A model generated the notes under the pieces. It made no database searches. It worked only from the letters and a program-made list of their open reading frames with translations, and was not told the origin of the DNA. This document shows, in pieces, positions 41,558 through 54,344 of a DNA stretch of 64,000 nt; within the stretch, counting starts at the first letter, position 1; every line of letters begins with the position of its first letter. A program made the translations under genes and the position numbers. Origin of the DNA: Hypericum androsaemum (lineage: Eukaryota > Streptophyta > Magnoliopsida > Malpighiales > Hypericaceae); the NCBI GenBank assembly GCA_963995505.1, contig OZ023181.1, forward strand, positions 6,671,487 through 6,735,486, written 5' to 3'.

Positions 41558-42943
41558 ATGGAATTAGTTGCAGCTGCTGCTGGTTACTACTATTATAATA
41601 CTGTAACTAAGTTGCCTCGAAAATTCTCTTCTCCCGGTGAAACTAACTTTATGACTCAAGTGCTTAGTGGCAGTGATAGTGTTTTCCGAGAATCGCTGAG
41701 AATGGATAAGAATGTTTTCCACAAACTGTGCACTATTCTTCGTAACAGAGGCATGCTACGTGATACCTTAGGTGTTGTGATAGAAGAGCAGGTTGCAATT
41801 TTCTTGAACATTATTGGTCATAATGAGCGTAATCGAGTTGTCCAAGAACGCTTCCAGCACTCGGGAGAAACCATCAGTCGATATTTCAACTGTGTGTTGA
41901 AGGCAATAAAGTCTCTTTCACGTGAGTTTCTGCAACCACCAGTTATTGCCACAGCCGAGCAAATTCTTGGAAGTCGTAGATTTTACCCTTACTTCGAGGT
42001 AAGTACTTGAAGTCCATTGTCTAATGTTGCTGCAATATGTTTTGTCATGCTTCTGACTTTTGCTTCTTTTGTTTCAGGATTGTATTGGGATCATCGATGC
42101 CCTGCATATTCCAGCACATGTACCATCAAAAGACCAAGCCCGGTTCCGTAATAGAAAAGGTTTAATATCACAAAATGTACTAGTGGCATGCACCTTTGAC
42201 CTGCAATTTATCTTTGTCTATCCTGGATGGGAAGGGTCTGCTGCTGATTCGCGTGTATTGAGAGCTGTGCTTGATGATCCAGAACAGAATTTTCCTTCTA
42301 TACCCGAAGGTCTCCCCTTTCTTTCTCTGCAGAAAAAAGCATACACAGTCTATTAAAATCATGCATCCCCGAGGTCATTTGTTCTCTGCAGATGAATTGT
42401 GTTGTTTGGTTTTGTGCATGGATTCGGTTTTTATTTTACGTCTTAATAGTGAAGTGTCTTATTGTTTCAGGAAAGTATTATCTCGTTGACTCTGCATACC
42501 CGAATGTGGGAGGATTCATGGCCCCTTATCCAGGAGTGCGTTCCTACCTTCAACAGTTCAGAGGAGCAAACCAGTTGCCTAGAAATTCGCAGGAACTTTT
42601 CAATCACAGACATTCATATCTTAGGAATGCCATCCACAGGTCCTTCGATGTGCTCAAAAATAGATTCCCTATACTTAAAGTGGCTCCTCAATATGGGTTT
42701 CATGTCCAAAGGGACATAGTCATTGCTGCATGTGTTCTGCATAATTTAGTACGGCGAGAAGAAAGAAACGACTGGCTATTCGCAAGTGTTGAAGGGGTGT
42801 CAGTGAACGACTTGCCTGATGCCGACGAACAACCCGAGATGCAGCTGGGTTCGTCGATGCAGCAGCACGACGCTTTCTGTCTGCGAGATTCAATGGCTGC
42901 AGCTATGTGGAATGACTTCTTGAACCAATGGGATGAGTGGTGA
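41558..42943 (+). CDS. PIF/Harbinger-derived DDE nuclease (ALP1/HARBI1-like)
   Basis: Exons 41514(or ATG 41558)-41998, 42078-42309 and 42471-42943, joined by GT-AG introns with correct phase, give about 381 residues. N-terminal helical region: SVFRESLRMDKNVFHKLCTI through HSGETISRYFNCVL, as in DUF8040. The nuclease domain (DDE_Tnp_4) follows: IGIIDALHIPAHVP (D154), GSAADSRVL (D204), YYLVDSAYPN (D231) and LRNAIHRSFDVLKNRFPIL. The last block normally reads N-V-I-E-R-x-F; here the acidic residue is His (H280), and the usual IDGTH is IDALH. A catalytically impaired but otherwise open, intron-containing gene fits either a decaying transposon or a domesticated ALP1-like gene. No terminal inverted repeats or 3-bp TSD were found. 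Start uncertain. Confidence 0.8.
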
Positions 42944-43837
42944 GTCGTAGTCTGCCGAGTTGACTAATTTGCACTCACTTTTTGGGATGATACTCTTAAA
43001 ATCTTCTAGGGCATTTCTTGACATTTATCCAAATGTACAGTCAGAAGGTAGATCAGAAATATATTTCGGGCAGCTGCAATTTTATTCAACTAAAGTAGAT
43101 TGTAATGAATATTTGCTAGTAAGAAAAAAATGGTTATTTGGTTGATATGGAAAATGCTGTATCTAAGCAATGAGAGCAGCGAAGTTTACCGGTAGGGTAC
43201 TACCTGGTCATATTTAAGAAGTGGTTTCGAAAACTAATTTCCGATAAAACTATGGAATTTGGTTGAAAAAGGATTTTGACTTATAATTAAGTAGAATTGT
43301 TAATATTACAAAGTTGCTAATATAGCCTTGTTAGTAAGAACTCAATAATTGCTTACACGTGCTATAATGGCCATAAAATTATAGATACGAAAGATGAACA
43401 AGTACATTGCAAGCTAATAGAGTTTGCAATTTGCGATTTCATGTATTTTAAGTTTTAACTTTCTTTCTTGATATTCTATAAATTATTAATTTAACTTTTC
43501 TGACTTTGGAAACCAAGAATATGCTAAATTTTATAACAAATAAACAAAATGTTTAAAAAGACGAGAGTTTGTCATAAACCACTTGTATTTCTTTAAAGAA
43601 TTTTTTTTATTCAAATCTTACGAATAGAAAAGAAACATTCGAGTTGCATTTTCAGAATTTCCAAGTGAACCACTCCATTTAGTCCTTGATGTCCTAACGA
43701 CCCTCAAAAAGTGTCTTCACAAGAAAAGATCGAAGTAATAATAAAAATAACGATGTCTATTGTCAAACCGATTGTTACATAATAATCAATGTGACAAACA
43801 TTAATTTAGTACACACACGAAGACAGGAGAGAGAGTG
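42944..43837. other. Intergenic between the Harbinger-derived gene and HDC1
   Basis: AT-rich, non-coding. The nuclease gene (plus) and HDC1 (minus) converge here, so both 3' UTRs should lie in this interval. No element ends were recognised. Confidence 0.45.
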
Positions 43838-46800
43838 TCAATTCTGAGACAGAAAATGCACTCTTGCTAAAGTGTACTCCTTTCCAGCAATCCAAACACC
43901 CGTTTGCGACCATTGCACATCTTCCCAGTCAAGGTTTTCCTCCAATACCTGCTCGAGCGACAAGCGATTAGTAGGCGACACAGGCCGAACCATATTTCGA
44001 GCTGCTTTGAAACATATGGGAAGGCAGCCTTCGGACCGTGTATTGCAGTGCATATTCATTCCATGAGATCAATCGTTCATTTTCAGAATGGAAGAAATGA
44101 AGTGTACCTCAACATAATCCGGAGGCAGTGGAATCCCGACTGAACGCATGACCATCTGCGGCAATGGCTTCCTACAGCGAGACCACCTAAACAAATCGAT
44201 CAGCACATGATCAGAATCATTCTTATCACCATTGGAGGAATGGTTGTGGTGACCGAGGGACTTCTCCGTCTCGTCATGCACTTGGGCAGCTGGTGCAGCC
44301 TTGACCATTTTCTCTCCGGTGAAACAGAGCTCGTACCTTCAAATAAACACTTCAATGTTATGAATCTAGATCACGAAACAGAAAATAAGTTCCCAAAATG
44401 GTGATTAGCTTGTACAAGGGAAATGGTGAAGAAGTTCTGAGAATTTTCACGGGACACTATGACCTTCCATTGCCTACACAGAAAGGTAGTTTAAATAATA
44501 GAAATAACAAAAACTTGGGTGAGAAAAATACCAAGTCAATGCCATGAAAAATGGAAGGATACCTAAACAGGAAAGGGAGAACTGGAAAACAAACTAAAGC
44601 AACTCCTAGATCAACAACATTCAGTTGAGAAATTTACACGGACCGGAGTTCAGAAAACGGAACTCAATCATACGAAAAAAACACAAAAAAGAGAGTACCT
44701 GCATGTGTGCGTTTCCAAGTAAAGAACTTCTCCCTTCTTCAATCTTGCAGAAGTAAATAAGGGTTTCTTCAGACCCTTGTCAGCAACAACGCTGATGCTA
44801 TACTTTATCCTGAACGGAATGGACAAGCATGGCATGCATGAAAATTAGGAAGCAGTAGAGAGATTAAGTGATTGGAGAAAAAAAAAATCGAAAGTTCAAA
44901 TATGACAAGCAACAACAGCAAAGACAGCAAACCAAAGAAGCGTTGAATTTCTTCCGTTTTACTAGAAGCAAAACTAATAAGCAGGTGGAGCTTCTGGCGC
45001 ATCACCGATATGAATGTAAATCGTACACTGTGACTTTATTTTCATTGATCATGGTATACATTATATTACGGGGATACAAATAAAATAGACAAGCCACAGA
45101 CGATCAAGTACATGCAGCACAATAGATGCCAACACTCTGCTGCAGCTGATGCTAATCCCAAAATATTAGTAATGAAGCAGAAGACAGACAGATTCGAGAC
45201 AACGATAATTACACTTCTGATACAATTTTACATAATAAAGATGAAACAGATGAAGTATTACCAGGGCTCATTGCAGAGGTTGTACTGGATGGTTACTTCA
45301 CGAACAAATCTTTGTTGTCGCAAAGCATTCTGAAACAAGAGTAATATCATGCACTTGAAGAACAAAGAAATGAACTACTGAGATGCCTTGTTGTTGTCAC
45401 AGATATGACAATTCAGGCCACAAATGAATGTTGATGATCACTATTTCTTAGTCAACTTTTCAGGAGATGTGGAAAATATTATTTCAAAAAGAATTTAGTA
45501 GCTAAATCATTCTACAAGCTTATAGGAAATGAATAAATGATGCATCACTGAAATTCTCTTCAAAGTCCAACATGATTCGACATCCCCATCATTCAGTTCC
45601 CAGGAACAACAGCTAGCTTTACTTTATCATGTGGATTAACATATTAACCCAGCCTAGTCAATGCAAATTTACCTATCAACTTATCACAAGTAGCATTTGA
45701 GTTTGTTTCGATATCTCTGTTCGTTATCCTAGAATAAATAGTAGTTGAAGATAACTAAGAGGATGAATTCCTGAATATTCCGAAGCTTGTGCCGAGGCTC
45801 TTTCTTTTCCAAGCTATAATAGGGTTGAATAAATCAATAAAAATGCTTCAGTATTATCCCAACTAACGCTATATGAACAAGTAAAAGCTCACACTCCAGT
45901 AGGAGAAACCGGGATAAAAAAGCGACCATATCAGAAGAATTAACTAAGCCCTACCGAAGCAGCAGCTCTGGTTGTCATTGTTCGCTCAACAGCTACAGGA
46001 GCAAGAGTTGGCTCTATTGCTGATGTATGAGTAAGGCATGGCTCAAGATCAATAGTTCCCCCTCCTTTCTGAAGTATTGAAAACAGCTTTAGAAAAATTG
46101 GAGCAAGATGAGATTTCAAAAAACAACTGTGGGTAGAAGATTGTTGGCACCTTCACAATGCAGCAGCGCTCAACACGGTAACTACAATCAATGCCGGCTC
46201 CCCAAGCGCGAGAACGCACATTATTTCTAAGCATAGAAGTATAGCCTGACATGTACATACACATTGAGGTTAGTGTTGTGTGTAAGTCAACCTCAATGGA
46301 AGTTATTCAGAATCATGAAAAAACAATGATGGTCAACCACTCAACGGCTGACAGAAAAAAAATTGAATGGTAAAGGCAACAAGAAAAACAATAGTGCTCA
46401 AAAAGCTTTATGAGCATTGAAACACTGGATTGTAAGTTACAACGCAAGTACTCTTTGCAATCCCGTTATTACTCGTTTACAATTCCTCTAATATTATTGG
46501 CCCTGAAATTCGTCAGGGAGTCCTTGAAACCTTCAATTTAAAACAACAAGAGAGCTTACTATCTTGTGGAGGCAACACACGGATAGTAGCACGCAACTCT
46601 TGGATGGCAGATGGAGGAGGAGCTGCGGTAGGGCGGCAGTAGCCAGTATGCATGAGAACTGCAACAAGATATCAACATGAACAAGTACTTTCATCAAAAT
46701 CTGACTTCACAGAGCAGGACACAGTATGAAGGCTTGAGAGAGAAAATAAGCAAAGAGAAGCTACACATTCTTCGTTTTAATTTGACATACCGGCAACAAG

Positions 46801-49800
46801 ATCAGAGTCGTTAGTGTAAATGTCTGTTCCCCAAAGCTGGCCACCTCTGACCTGTATGTTGTCACTATAATTAACATTCTTGCCGTAGAAAACTGGGAGG
46901 GGCAACAAACAGCACCATTTCTCTATAAACATAAAAAGATTATCCATGTAGATGCAAACACAATTTGTGTGAGGATGAACAAAGCTGTCAGAACACACAC
47001 CTCAAATATTCAGAACAGGTGAAACAAAAACATCCCGAAATGACATGACGGTGCAAACCAAGAGAAGGAATTTTGTAGTCACACCTACAAGGCAGAAAGT
47101 ACTTACTTGGCGGTTTGTAGCTGTGACATGCTCTGCTGGTATCCTAATTTCTAGGGTAGGACCATCATAGGTACTGTCGCCAACTTTATCAGATTTGGAT
47201 AGTTCGTACTCCTTCCACAGCTTTATTAAATCTTGCATGCATTCACCAACTTTATAAACAACCGAGGACACCTCAGACTTCCCTGAAGAACACCAAGAAA
47301 ATGAAAAAAAAAGAAGCTAGCTCAACTGCAACTTCTCTACATTTCAAGTACACCCACCAAAATGCACTAACTACCACCAGCTATCTAGTCATATTTACTT
47401 AATATAGTACAACCACAATTCAGATGCATGCACCACTGTGGCACAAGATATTCACGCATTAATTTTGAAGTATCAGAATCAACTCCTGACCACTCGAAAC
47501 AATCTTAGATAAAAAAAACCACCAGGATAAATCATCACTAAACTCAGACTCGAGGTTAAAGGGCGGCCTTTGGTTAATAATATTAGAGGAATGGCCATTA
47601 GAAATTTAATGAGTCTGGATCAATAACAAGAAACTAATCATGAGGAAAAGGGCCAGGGAGGACCAATTAGTTTCAAATGCTACAGAAAGCAAAGAGTGGT
47701 TGGGTCCAAGGAATTATTCCGAGACTCCAATAATTAAGAAAGAAAAAAATACCATTGCAACATACAATAAATAACAGCATCCTATAGGACAGAGTGAAGG
47801 TAAATGGTGCAAGTATACAGAAATATGAAGTTGTACACGACAGCATAGTGCCTGGAACCAGCATCAGGTGCATGTCAAATTCCAACATAGCAAAATGTGG
47901 TGCAAAGTAATACCTTGAAATCTGCAAAGAGGAGCCAAAGAAAAAAGTCAACGTTAATAGCAGAAAGACAAGTTGTATTTCGAGAAAATTTAAAGCATGT
48001 GATAGAAAAATGAAACTTATTTCTTTTGTTACATCAAATGATAGCCAGAACACATGCAATCAATAAAGTAGCAACAACTAGCTTGAATCAAACACCACTC
48101 CATCATAGTCGATAATTGACAAGCTCAAGTAGCGAGAGCTATGGGAATAAAAATATCCCGATTGTTGTAGCCATAAAAATTGAAAGAAAATCGTTGGAGT
48201 TCTGGAAAGGATGAAAGCCAAGACAAACAAGCAGATCTCAAACAAAACAGTCAATTTAGTTGGATGCAGATTGCAGCCATAACCTTCATTCGGGAAAAAA
48301 ATTATTGTGGATATAACAATTCAATGCTCGTCACCAGATGACAAACAAGGACATTTGGGAGAGATTCAACAGATAAAAAGATTCTAGGTGTACCTTTCAG
48401 GGTACTCCCAACCAAATCCAGAAACAATCTATTGATGCACAAGAACTTTCCTATTTACACTCATTAAAACATATGGCACAAGCAACTCTCCTGATAGCCT
48501 TCTACCTCTCAAACTTTCCAATGATTTCGAAACCACAATAAGATATGAATTAGTTTTACTAAATCAACTCAATTAGCCAAACAGCAGTGAAGTGTGAAAA
48601 AGAATGCAAAGGATGGTAACATGAATTTCAAAAACCGAATCACAAAGCAGAACAGATTTAATCAATGAACCCCATTTGCTTAGCCACAGTGATTTTGATG
48701 GAACAGCAATCACCGACATAAAATCAAGGTTGTCAAAATCGGGATCCCACTAAAGATTGTTGGCATATATAAAAAGCGTAAATTGTAGGATCGTAACATG
48801 GATCGTAAGATCCCACTGAATAGACAAAATTATAGAAATAATTAAGAAAAACAACCTTGTTGACTCTATCATCATGAACATTTAAGAAGTTGATGATATT
48901 CTTGTTCAAGATCTGTTGACTCTAATCCGGTATAGTTTCAGATCTTTATTTTTTTAAAGTATAGATCTTTAGGAAACATCATGCAAGAAGAACTAACTAC
49001 CACATATCACATATTCATAACATGAACTTTGTTTTATAAGAACTCTCATGCAAATCTCAATTCCCTCTGATATATGTTCATTCAAAACAATATGGGTTGT
49101 GTTATATAAGGAAAGACAACTTCTTACGTTACTTTACATCATGCAAGGAAAGAAGTCTTTCCTTGTGGAACGTAACGGTTACATAATTTAAGGAAACTTT
49201 TGTACTCTTCATAATTTTGATTCAAATATCTGTTGACTTCACAACAGTATTAAAGACTTTGCACCGGTTTCCAAAAATATTCACTGGTATTCTTCACTTT
49301 GAACCAGTATTCGACCTAAACTTGCCTTCTTTTTCCCATTATATTTTTTCATAATTTCAGTAATTTTTCATTTTTACGTAATCTATGTCAAGTAAGGAAA
49401 GTTAGCACCAGTAAGAAATTGATTACAAAAAGAGAGAGGAAAACATACACATCATTTTCTTGTGCACGAGATCTGAAACGTGGATCAGGATTGGCCAATT
49501 GTGGACTGCCCCTCGACCAGTACATCCTCTTCTGCTGCTGGACTCCATAACCAAAACCTTCCTTGTCCATTTCAGCGGCTCTTTCACCCTCAGCACATAC
49601 ATCGTCAGACCCTTTATCACACAATCTACTTCTCTTCTCAGCTTTATCTCCATCCTTATCACCTTCTCCATCTTTCCTCCTGTCTTTGGCCTCTTTATCA
49701 ATATTTTTCAAACTTTCAACTTCTTTTTGTTTCTTCTGTTCCATGTATGAATTTTCATGTCCTGATATTTTTGCAAATCCATCCCCCATTTCTTTCTCAA

Positions 49801-50791
49801 CTGTTGAACCCTCTTTCTCCCCAGCACCTGAAGGTTCTCTTTTTATCAGATCTTTTTCCTTCTCTTTCAGCCTTTCCCGGTCCTTCTTCTCTTTCTCCCA
49901 CTTCTCTGTGCCTTTATCTTCTCTGTCTTTCTCTTCTCTACTCAATTCTTTGTCATCAATACCAATGTTACCTACTGGGGTGGTGCTCCTACGTTCACTT
50001 CTTTCCTTATAACTGTCTCCCCATTCTCTAAGTTTGGCATCCTTCTTTTTCTTTTCCTTCTCCTTGAACCTATCATCACCTTTTAAATCGAACTTGTTTT
50101 CACCGACAGCCTCATTTGCTTCAGCCACATCCCGGTCCCGGTCTTCGGCAGTTGAGCCTTCCTTCCCGAATTCAGTTGGCACTTGGGGCACACCTCGGGA
50201 CATAGGCCAAGGATCCCCATGCCTACCATGGGATTCAGAATATTTCTTCCCTCTAAGAAACTCCTTGGAGTCTTTCCAATTCAGCTGACTAGAACTACTA
50301 ACATTATTCAAGCCATCCCTTTCTACTTTCGTATCATTCTTTGCATCGACAGCAGCAGTGTTCTTATCAAGCTTCGTTTCCTTATTATCTCCCCCTCTGC
50401 TTTCAAAACGAATGTCCTTTTCACCTTTACAACTTAGGGAATCCCTCTTTGCTTCCCCATGTAGCTCCCGGACCTCAGTCCTCGAATCTTTATTTTCAAC
50501 AAGGTGATCTCTTCCGTCTCTCACTTCCACTCTGCTCTCATCCATGACTGTATCATTCGAGGAAGAGGGAATTCGATAAATAGAATGCAATGGGGATCTT
50601 CTATCTGCATCACGATACACAGTTCGCGGAACTTTGGTTACCCGGCCATCCGGACCCATCTCGAATGGGGGATGCTCACCCGAAACCCCCGACATTAGCT
50701 TAGGGTATGAACTTCCAATTTCCTCGTGGGTGTATTTCGAGGAAGAAGGATGACCACCCTCGTCAAGGGGCCGCTTAGGCGTCCCACTCAT
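43838..50791 (-). CDS. HDC1: HDC1, Rxt3-domain histone deacetylation complex protein
   Basis: Plant relative of yeast Rxt3 and scaffold of histone deacetylase complexes; acts in chromatin in the nucleus. Eleven exons (high to low): 50791-49449, 47921-47914, 47282-47107, 46851-46791, 46658-46560, 46245-46151, 46068-45955, 45329-45262, 44809-44699, 44336-44108 and 43948-43838, all GT-AG, 804 residues. Residues 1-447 are charged and probably disordered, with the HDC1-type start MSGTPKRPLDEGGHPSSSKY and long K/E/R/D runs. From ~451 comes the Rxt3 region: SSVVYKVGECMQDLIKLWKE, IRIPAEHVTATNRQVRGGQL, LMHTGYCRPT, SRAWGAGIDCSYRVERCCIV. The C-terminus is EENLDWEDVQWSQTGVWIAG, then KEYTLARVHFLSQN. Exon 2 is only 8 nt (see findings). 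A 5' UTR intron acceptor lies near 50834. AtHDC1 is longer (~900 residues); the difference lies in the repetitive N-terminal half. Confidence 0.93.
47914..47921 (-). other. HDC1: 8-nt microexon of HDC1
   Basis: Minus strand reads CTCTTTGCAG, then ATTTCAAG, then GTATTACT. Exon 1 ends in phase 2 at a good donor (GTATGT). Exon 3 begins GG AAG TCT, needing one leftover base. The 8 nt restore the frame as V-F-Q-G-K-S-E-V, matching the Q-G-K-x-E-V expected in HDC1 relatives. No direct exon 1-3 splice with these sites keeps frame. Confidence 0.75.
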
Positions 50792-51180
50792 AGTGATAAC
50801 TACTAAACACAAACTACACACCTAATCGAGAACCTGCAAACACAACAAACATCCATTGAAGCTAAACCAAAAAAGTTGGCATCACATCCAAATCCCAAGT
50901 TCACGTAGAAACATTTAAATTGCGGAAATCGACAAAAAGAAGCAAACTTGAAGAACGCAAATCAGCAATTTCACACAAAGACTCGATTTTTACGGCGACT
51001 GCCATTCCGAAATTTATAAAATTGGCCAAGCAAGAACAGAGCAGAACCAGAATGAGAAAAGAGAAGCATCGAAAGCAAACCCTAGAACAAAAGGAATCGA
51101 CTTTGGAGGTACACGATTTGGGAGGAAGCTCATAAAAACCTATTGAGGTCCCTTCCTTCTACAAGAGCAGCGTCAGCCCC

Positions 51181-51207
51181 CTCTCTCTCTCTCTCTCTCT
51201 CTCTCAC
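51181..51207. repeat. CT/GA microsatellite upstream of HDC1
   Basis: About 13 CT repeats. On the HDC1 strand this is a GA repeat within the likely promoter or first 5' UTR exon, a common feature of plant core promoters. No TATA box was assigned. Confidence 0.8.
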
Positions 51208-51358
51208 CGCTCGTTCTTCGCTCTCATTCTCTCTCTAGATTCGGCTTTTTTTTATAGAAATTATTGGGCGTGATGTAATTTGTAATGTTTTGGGGTGAAA
51301 CGGTGGAAAAATTATGATTATCTATCTGTATTAGCTAGTATACTCAATATTTAAAATT

Positions 51359-52524
51359 GGGAAAAGTCCACTTAAGTACCCTGTGGTATCACCGATTATC
51401 ACTTGAGTACCCTGTGGTTTAAAATCGATAGAACCGGTCCGACTTTTTCCAATTTTTATCACTTAGGTCCACTCAATTCCGGTTCGAGATTTTTTTGCAA
51501 AACGCGTCGTTTTGACGCTTATGTGGACTGCCACGTCGTAGTGACCCGGATTAGTCATTGCTGACGTGGCAATGGAAAAGTTCACTTAAGTACCCTGTAG
51601 TATCACCGATTATCACTTGAGTACCATGTGGTTTAAAATCGATAGAACCGGTCCAACTTTTTTTAATTTTTATCACTTAGGTCCACTCAAGTCCAGTTCG
51701 GGATTTTTTTGCAAAATGCGTCGTTTTGACGCTTATGTGGACTGCCACGTCGTAGTGACCCGGATTAGTCATTGCTGACATGGCGATGGGTAAATTATCA
51801 AATTAGTACTAAATTAATTTATTATTTTTCAAAAAAATCCTTATCCTCCCATCTCTCTTTCTCTCTCTTCTTCCATTCATGTTCTTCAATCTCCCCATTT
51901 TTTCCATCTTCAACCTAACAACAAAATTGGAATCCAACCCGTCCCCTCCGTACAGCCCCCCGGGAAGAGGCAGGGAGGGGGCTCGGGTCGGGGGCGGACC
52001 CGGGAAGAAGAGAGAGAAAGAGAGATGGGAGGATAAGGATTTTTTTGAAAAATAATAATTTAATTTGGTACTAATTTGATAATTTACCCATCGCCATGTC
52101 AACACTGACTAATCCGGGTCACTACGACGTGGCAGTCCACATAAGCGTCAAACCGACGTGTTTTGCAAAAAAATTCCGAACCAGACTTGAGTGGACCTAA
52201 GTGATAAAAATTAGAAAAAGTCAGACCGGTTCTATCGATTTTAAACCACAGGGTACTTAAGTGATAATCGGTGATACCACAGGGTACTTAAGTAGATTTT
52301 TCCCTACCCATCGCCATGTCAGCAATGACTAATCCGGATCACTACGACGTGGCAGTCCACATAAGCGTCAAAACGACGCGTTTTGCAAAAAAATTCTGAA
52401 CCGGACTTGAGTGGACCTAAGTGATAAAAATTGGAAAAAGTCAGACCGGTTCTATCGATTTTAAACCACAGGGTACTCAAGTGATAATCGGTGATACCAC
52501 AGGGTACTTAAGTGAACTTTTCCC
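51359..52524. mobile_element. Near-palindromic MULE with exact 9-bp TSD
   Basis: Ends GGGAAAAGTCCACTTAAGTACC and GGGAAAAGTTCACTTAAGTACC (complement) are flanked by TTTAAAATT at 51350-51358 and 52525-52533. Each arm carries two tandem ~215-bp subunits (51359-51567 and 51568-51790; mirrored at 52090-52305 and 52306-52524). The inner ~80 bp also pairs, leaving a loop of only ~150 bp. No coding sequence. It lies ~150 bp upstream of the likely HDC1 transcription start. Confidence 0.93.
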
Positions 52525-52617
52525 TTTAAAATTTAACTAAAGACCCTTCAACATTGAGGTTCTCGTTTTACTAAACTGTCAATGAATTTTTTTACTCACT
52601 TGATACCCAAATCAAAA

Positions 52618-53565
52618 TACATTAAAACCTCTTTAAAGTGATCCCACCAAAGTGACAACTTTTCTAAACTGATAAAAAATTTCGGTCCCGAGTCGAGATC
52701 AGTGTTAAAATTTAATAACCCCTCTATCGTAATAATTAATACTTTTTTAGAAAATATTAGTACAAAATTTCGGTCCAAATTTTCACATAAAGTGATATTT
52801 TTTAATAAATACATATATTTTTACATACTTTGTGAATTTTAAAAATATTTTAAGATGCTAGTTTGTGTTGAATTTGTTTGTTTGATAACTTTTACATCAT
52901 CATTCGTCTTTTGAATTGTCTTAAAATGTCCTTGTAATATTTACCTTTAGTTTGTTAAGTGATATACCACTCTATCAACGTTGTTCCATAAAGGTGACTG
53001 ACTTTTGGCATTTTAAACTTTCATTTAAATAGCCAACATTGAGTATTTCTGCACTACGACGAAGATTGTTGGATATGTTACATTAGGTGGCCTTGAAATT
53101 ATGTTTATCTTCGAGCCATTGTTGAAGACTTTTCTGACTTACATTAGGGTTGTCTTTTTTTGTACTGACATAGTTCTTTCCGGATCTTGTCGGTCATGGC
53201 ACCATGGGAAGATTGTTTAGGAGCCATAGGTATAGACGCTATTGATAAATTTAGAGAAATCTATTCTAATTAATAAGTATTTTTTGGATGAAAATTTTAT
53301 CATAAATAAATGTTAATAAATTATTTAGAAATTCAAAAAAATATTAAAATTTTCTATGTAATTGTGATTATTATTAACATATTTATTGGAGACTTGAATG
53401 TCATCAAAGAAATAATTATAATTTATTTTTATTTTTTGGTTATTTGAATACAGATAAAATAATTTTTTGTTGTAAAAAAATGTAAACGTCCCTTATATGA
53501 TAATCTCTCTAAAGCGATAATTTTTTTCGGTTCCAACTATATCACTTTAGCAAGATTTTACTGTA
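52618..53565. mobile_element. Tc1/mariner-like MITE, copy 2
   Basis: Left end TACATTAAAACCTCTTTAAA and right end, complement of TTTAGCAAGATTTTACTGTA, bounded by TA. The interior is homologous to 13650-14210 in the same order (GATAACTTTTCTAAA..., CGGTCCAAATTT..., TTTACATCATCATTC...). This copy is longer because of ~350 bp of additional central sequence. No coding capacity. Confidence 0.75.
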
Positions 53566-54281
53566 CCATAAATACCCCTAAACAGACCCCAAAATTTGCA
53601 AAATTGTCATTGGTCCAAAAAATCTCCAATCTCCCAAGCCATCCATTAACATATATTTTTCTCTAGGTAAAAAAAATTATGCACAGTTTCGGGACAATTT
53701 GTACAAAACTTTGACATAAAAGGATGACAATTTGTGCATGACAAAGCTTTGAGATGGAGGTGGTAAGCTTTGAGATGGAGTTCTCAAATGGAGAGTGATG
53801 ATTGGGAAAGAGGAGGGATAACATAAATATTTATACATGTGGCTCTGGTCCTACTCTTATCTCGTGAGTGTAAGGTGTTGATTTCGAGTGAGTTTATGAT
53901 AGAGTATGTGACGTAGTGTAGTAGAAGCAAAAATAAAATGGTAAAAAGATTTGATAGATTCGATGTGAAAACTTTCTAGAAAATTTTTCTGGACCAAAAG
54001 GGCCATGGGGATGGCTAGCAAAGGCAAATAGTAGCCTAGAGAAAAAATAAAATAAAATAAATCACATAAAACTCGTGGTATATAATGTTATCTGATACCT
54101 GGAAGCAGATTGGGTACGGATAACGAGGGACATGCAATACGATGATGCAGGTATAACGCGCGCGTGTCAGTAGTTTCTATAAGTGGTTTTGTGCAAAAAA
54201 GAAGTGGTTTTTTTTGGCCAAAACCACCAAAATTTTGATGTACTATAACTTTTGACTCGTTTGGAATTTTCTTTATTATAA
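53566..54281. other. Intergenic, nothing recognised
   Basis: AT-rich DNA with a short GCTTTGAGATGGAG direct repeat near 53745-53775. No gene or element boundary was found. Confidence 0.4.
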
Positions 54282-54344
54282 CTTGTAACTATGCACGCGC
54301 GATGCAATTACTGTTTTATTTCAAAACTCGCAAAATATATCATT

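Noticed and set aside
43948..44059. Extension of the last HDC1 exon upstream (GCLPICFKAARNMVRP...)
   Set aside because: No acceptor fits it. The AG at 43949-43950 joins in phase to the donor at 44108 and gives the conserved E-V-L-E-E-N-L-D-W junction, so the extension is an in-frame piece of intron.
49460..50547. Ser/Leu/Pro-rich plus-strand open frames up to 183 codons
   Set aside because: They are antisense to the charged, low-complexity first exon of HDC1; no independent start or domain support.
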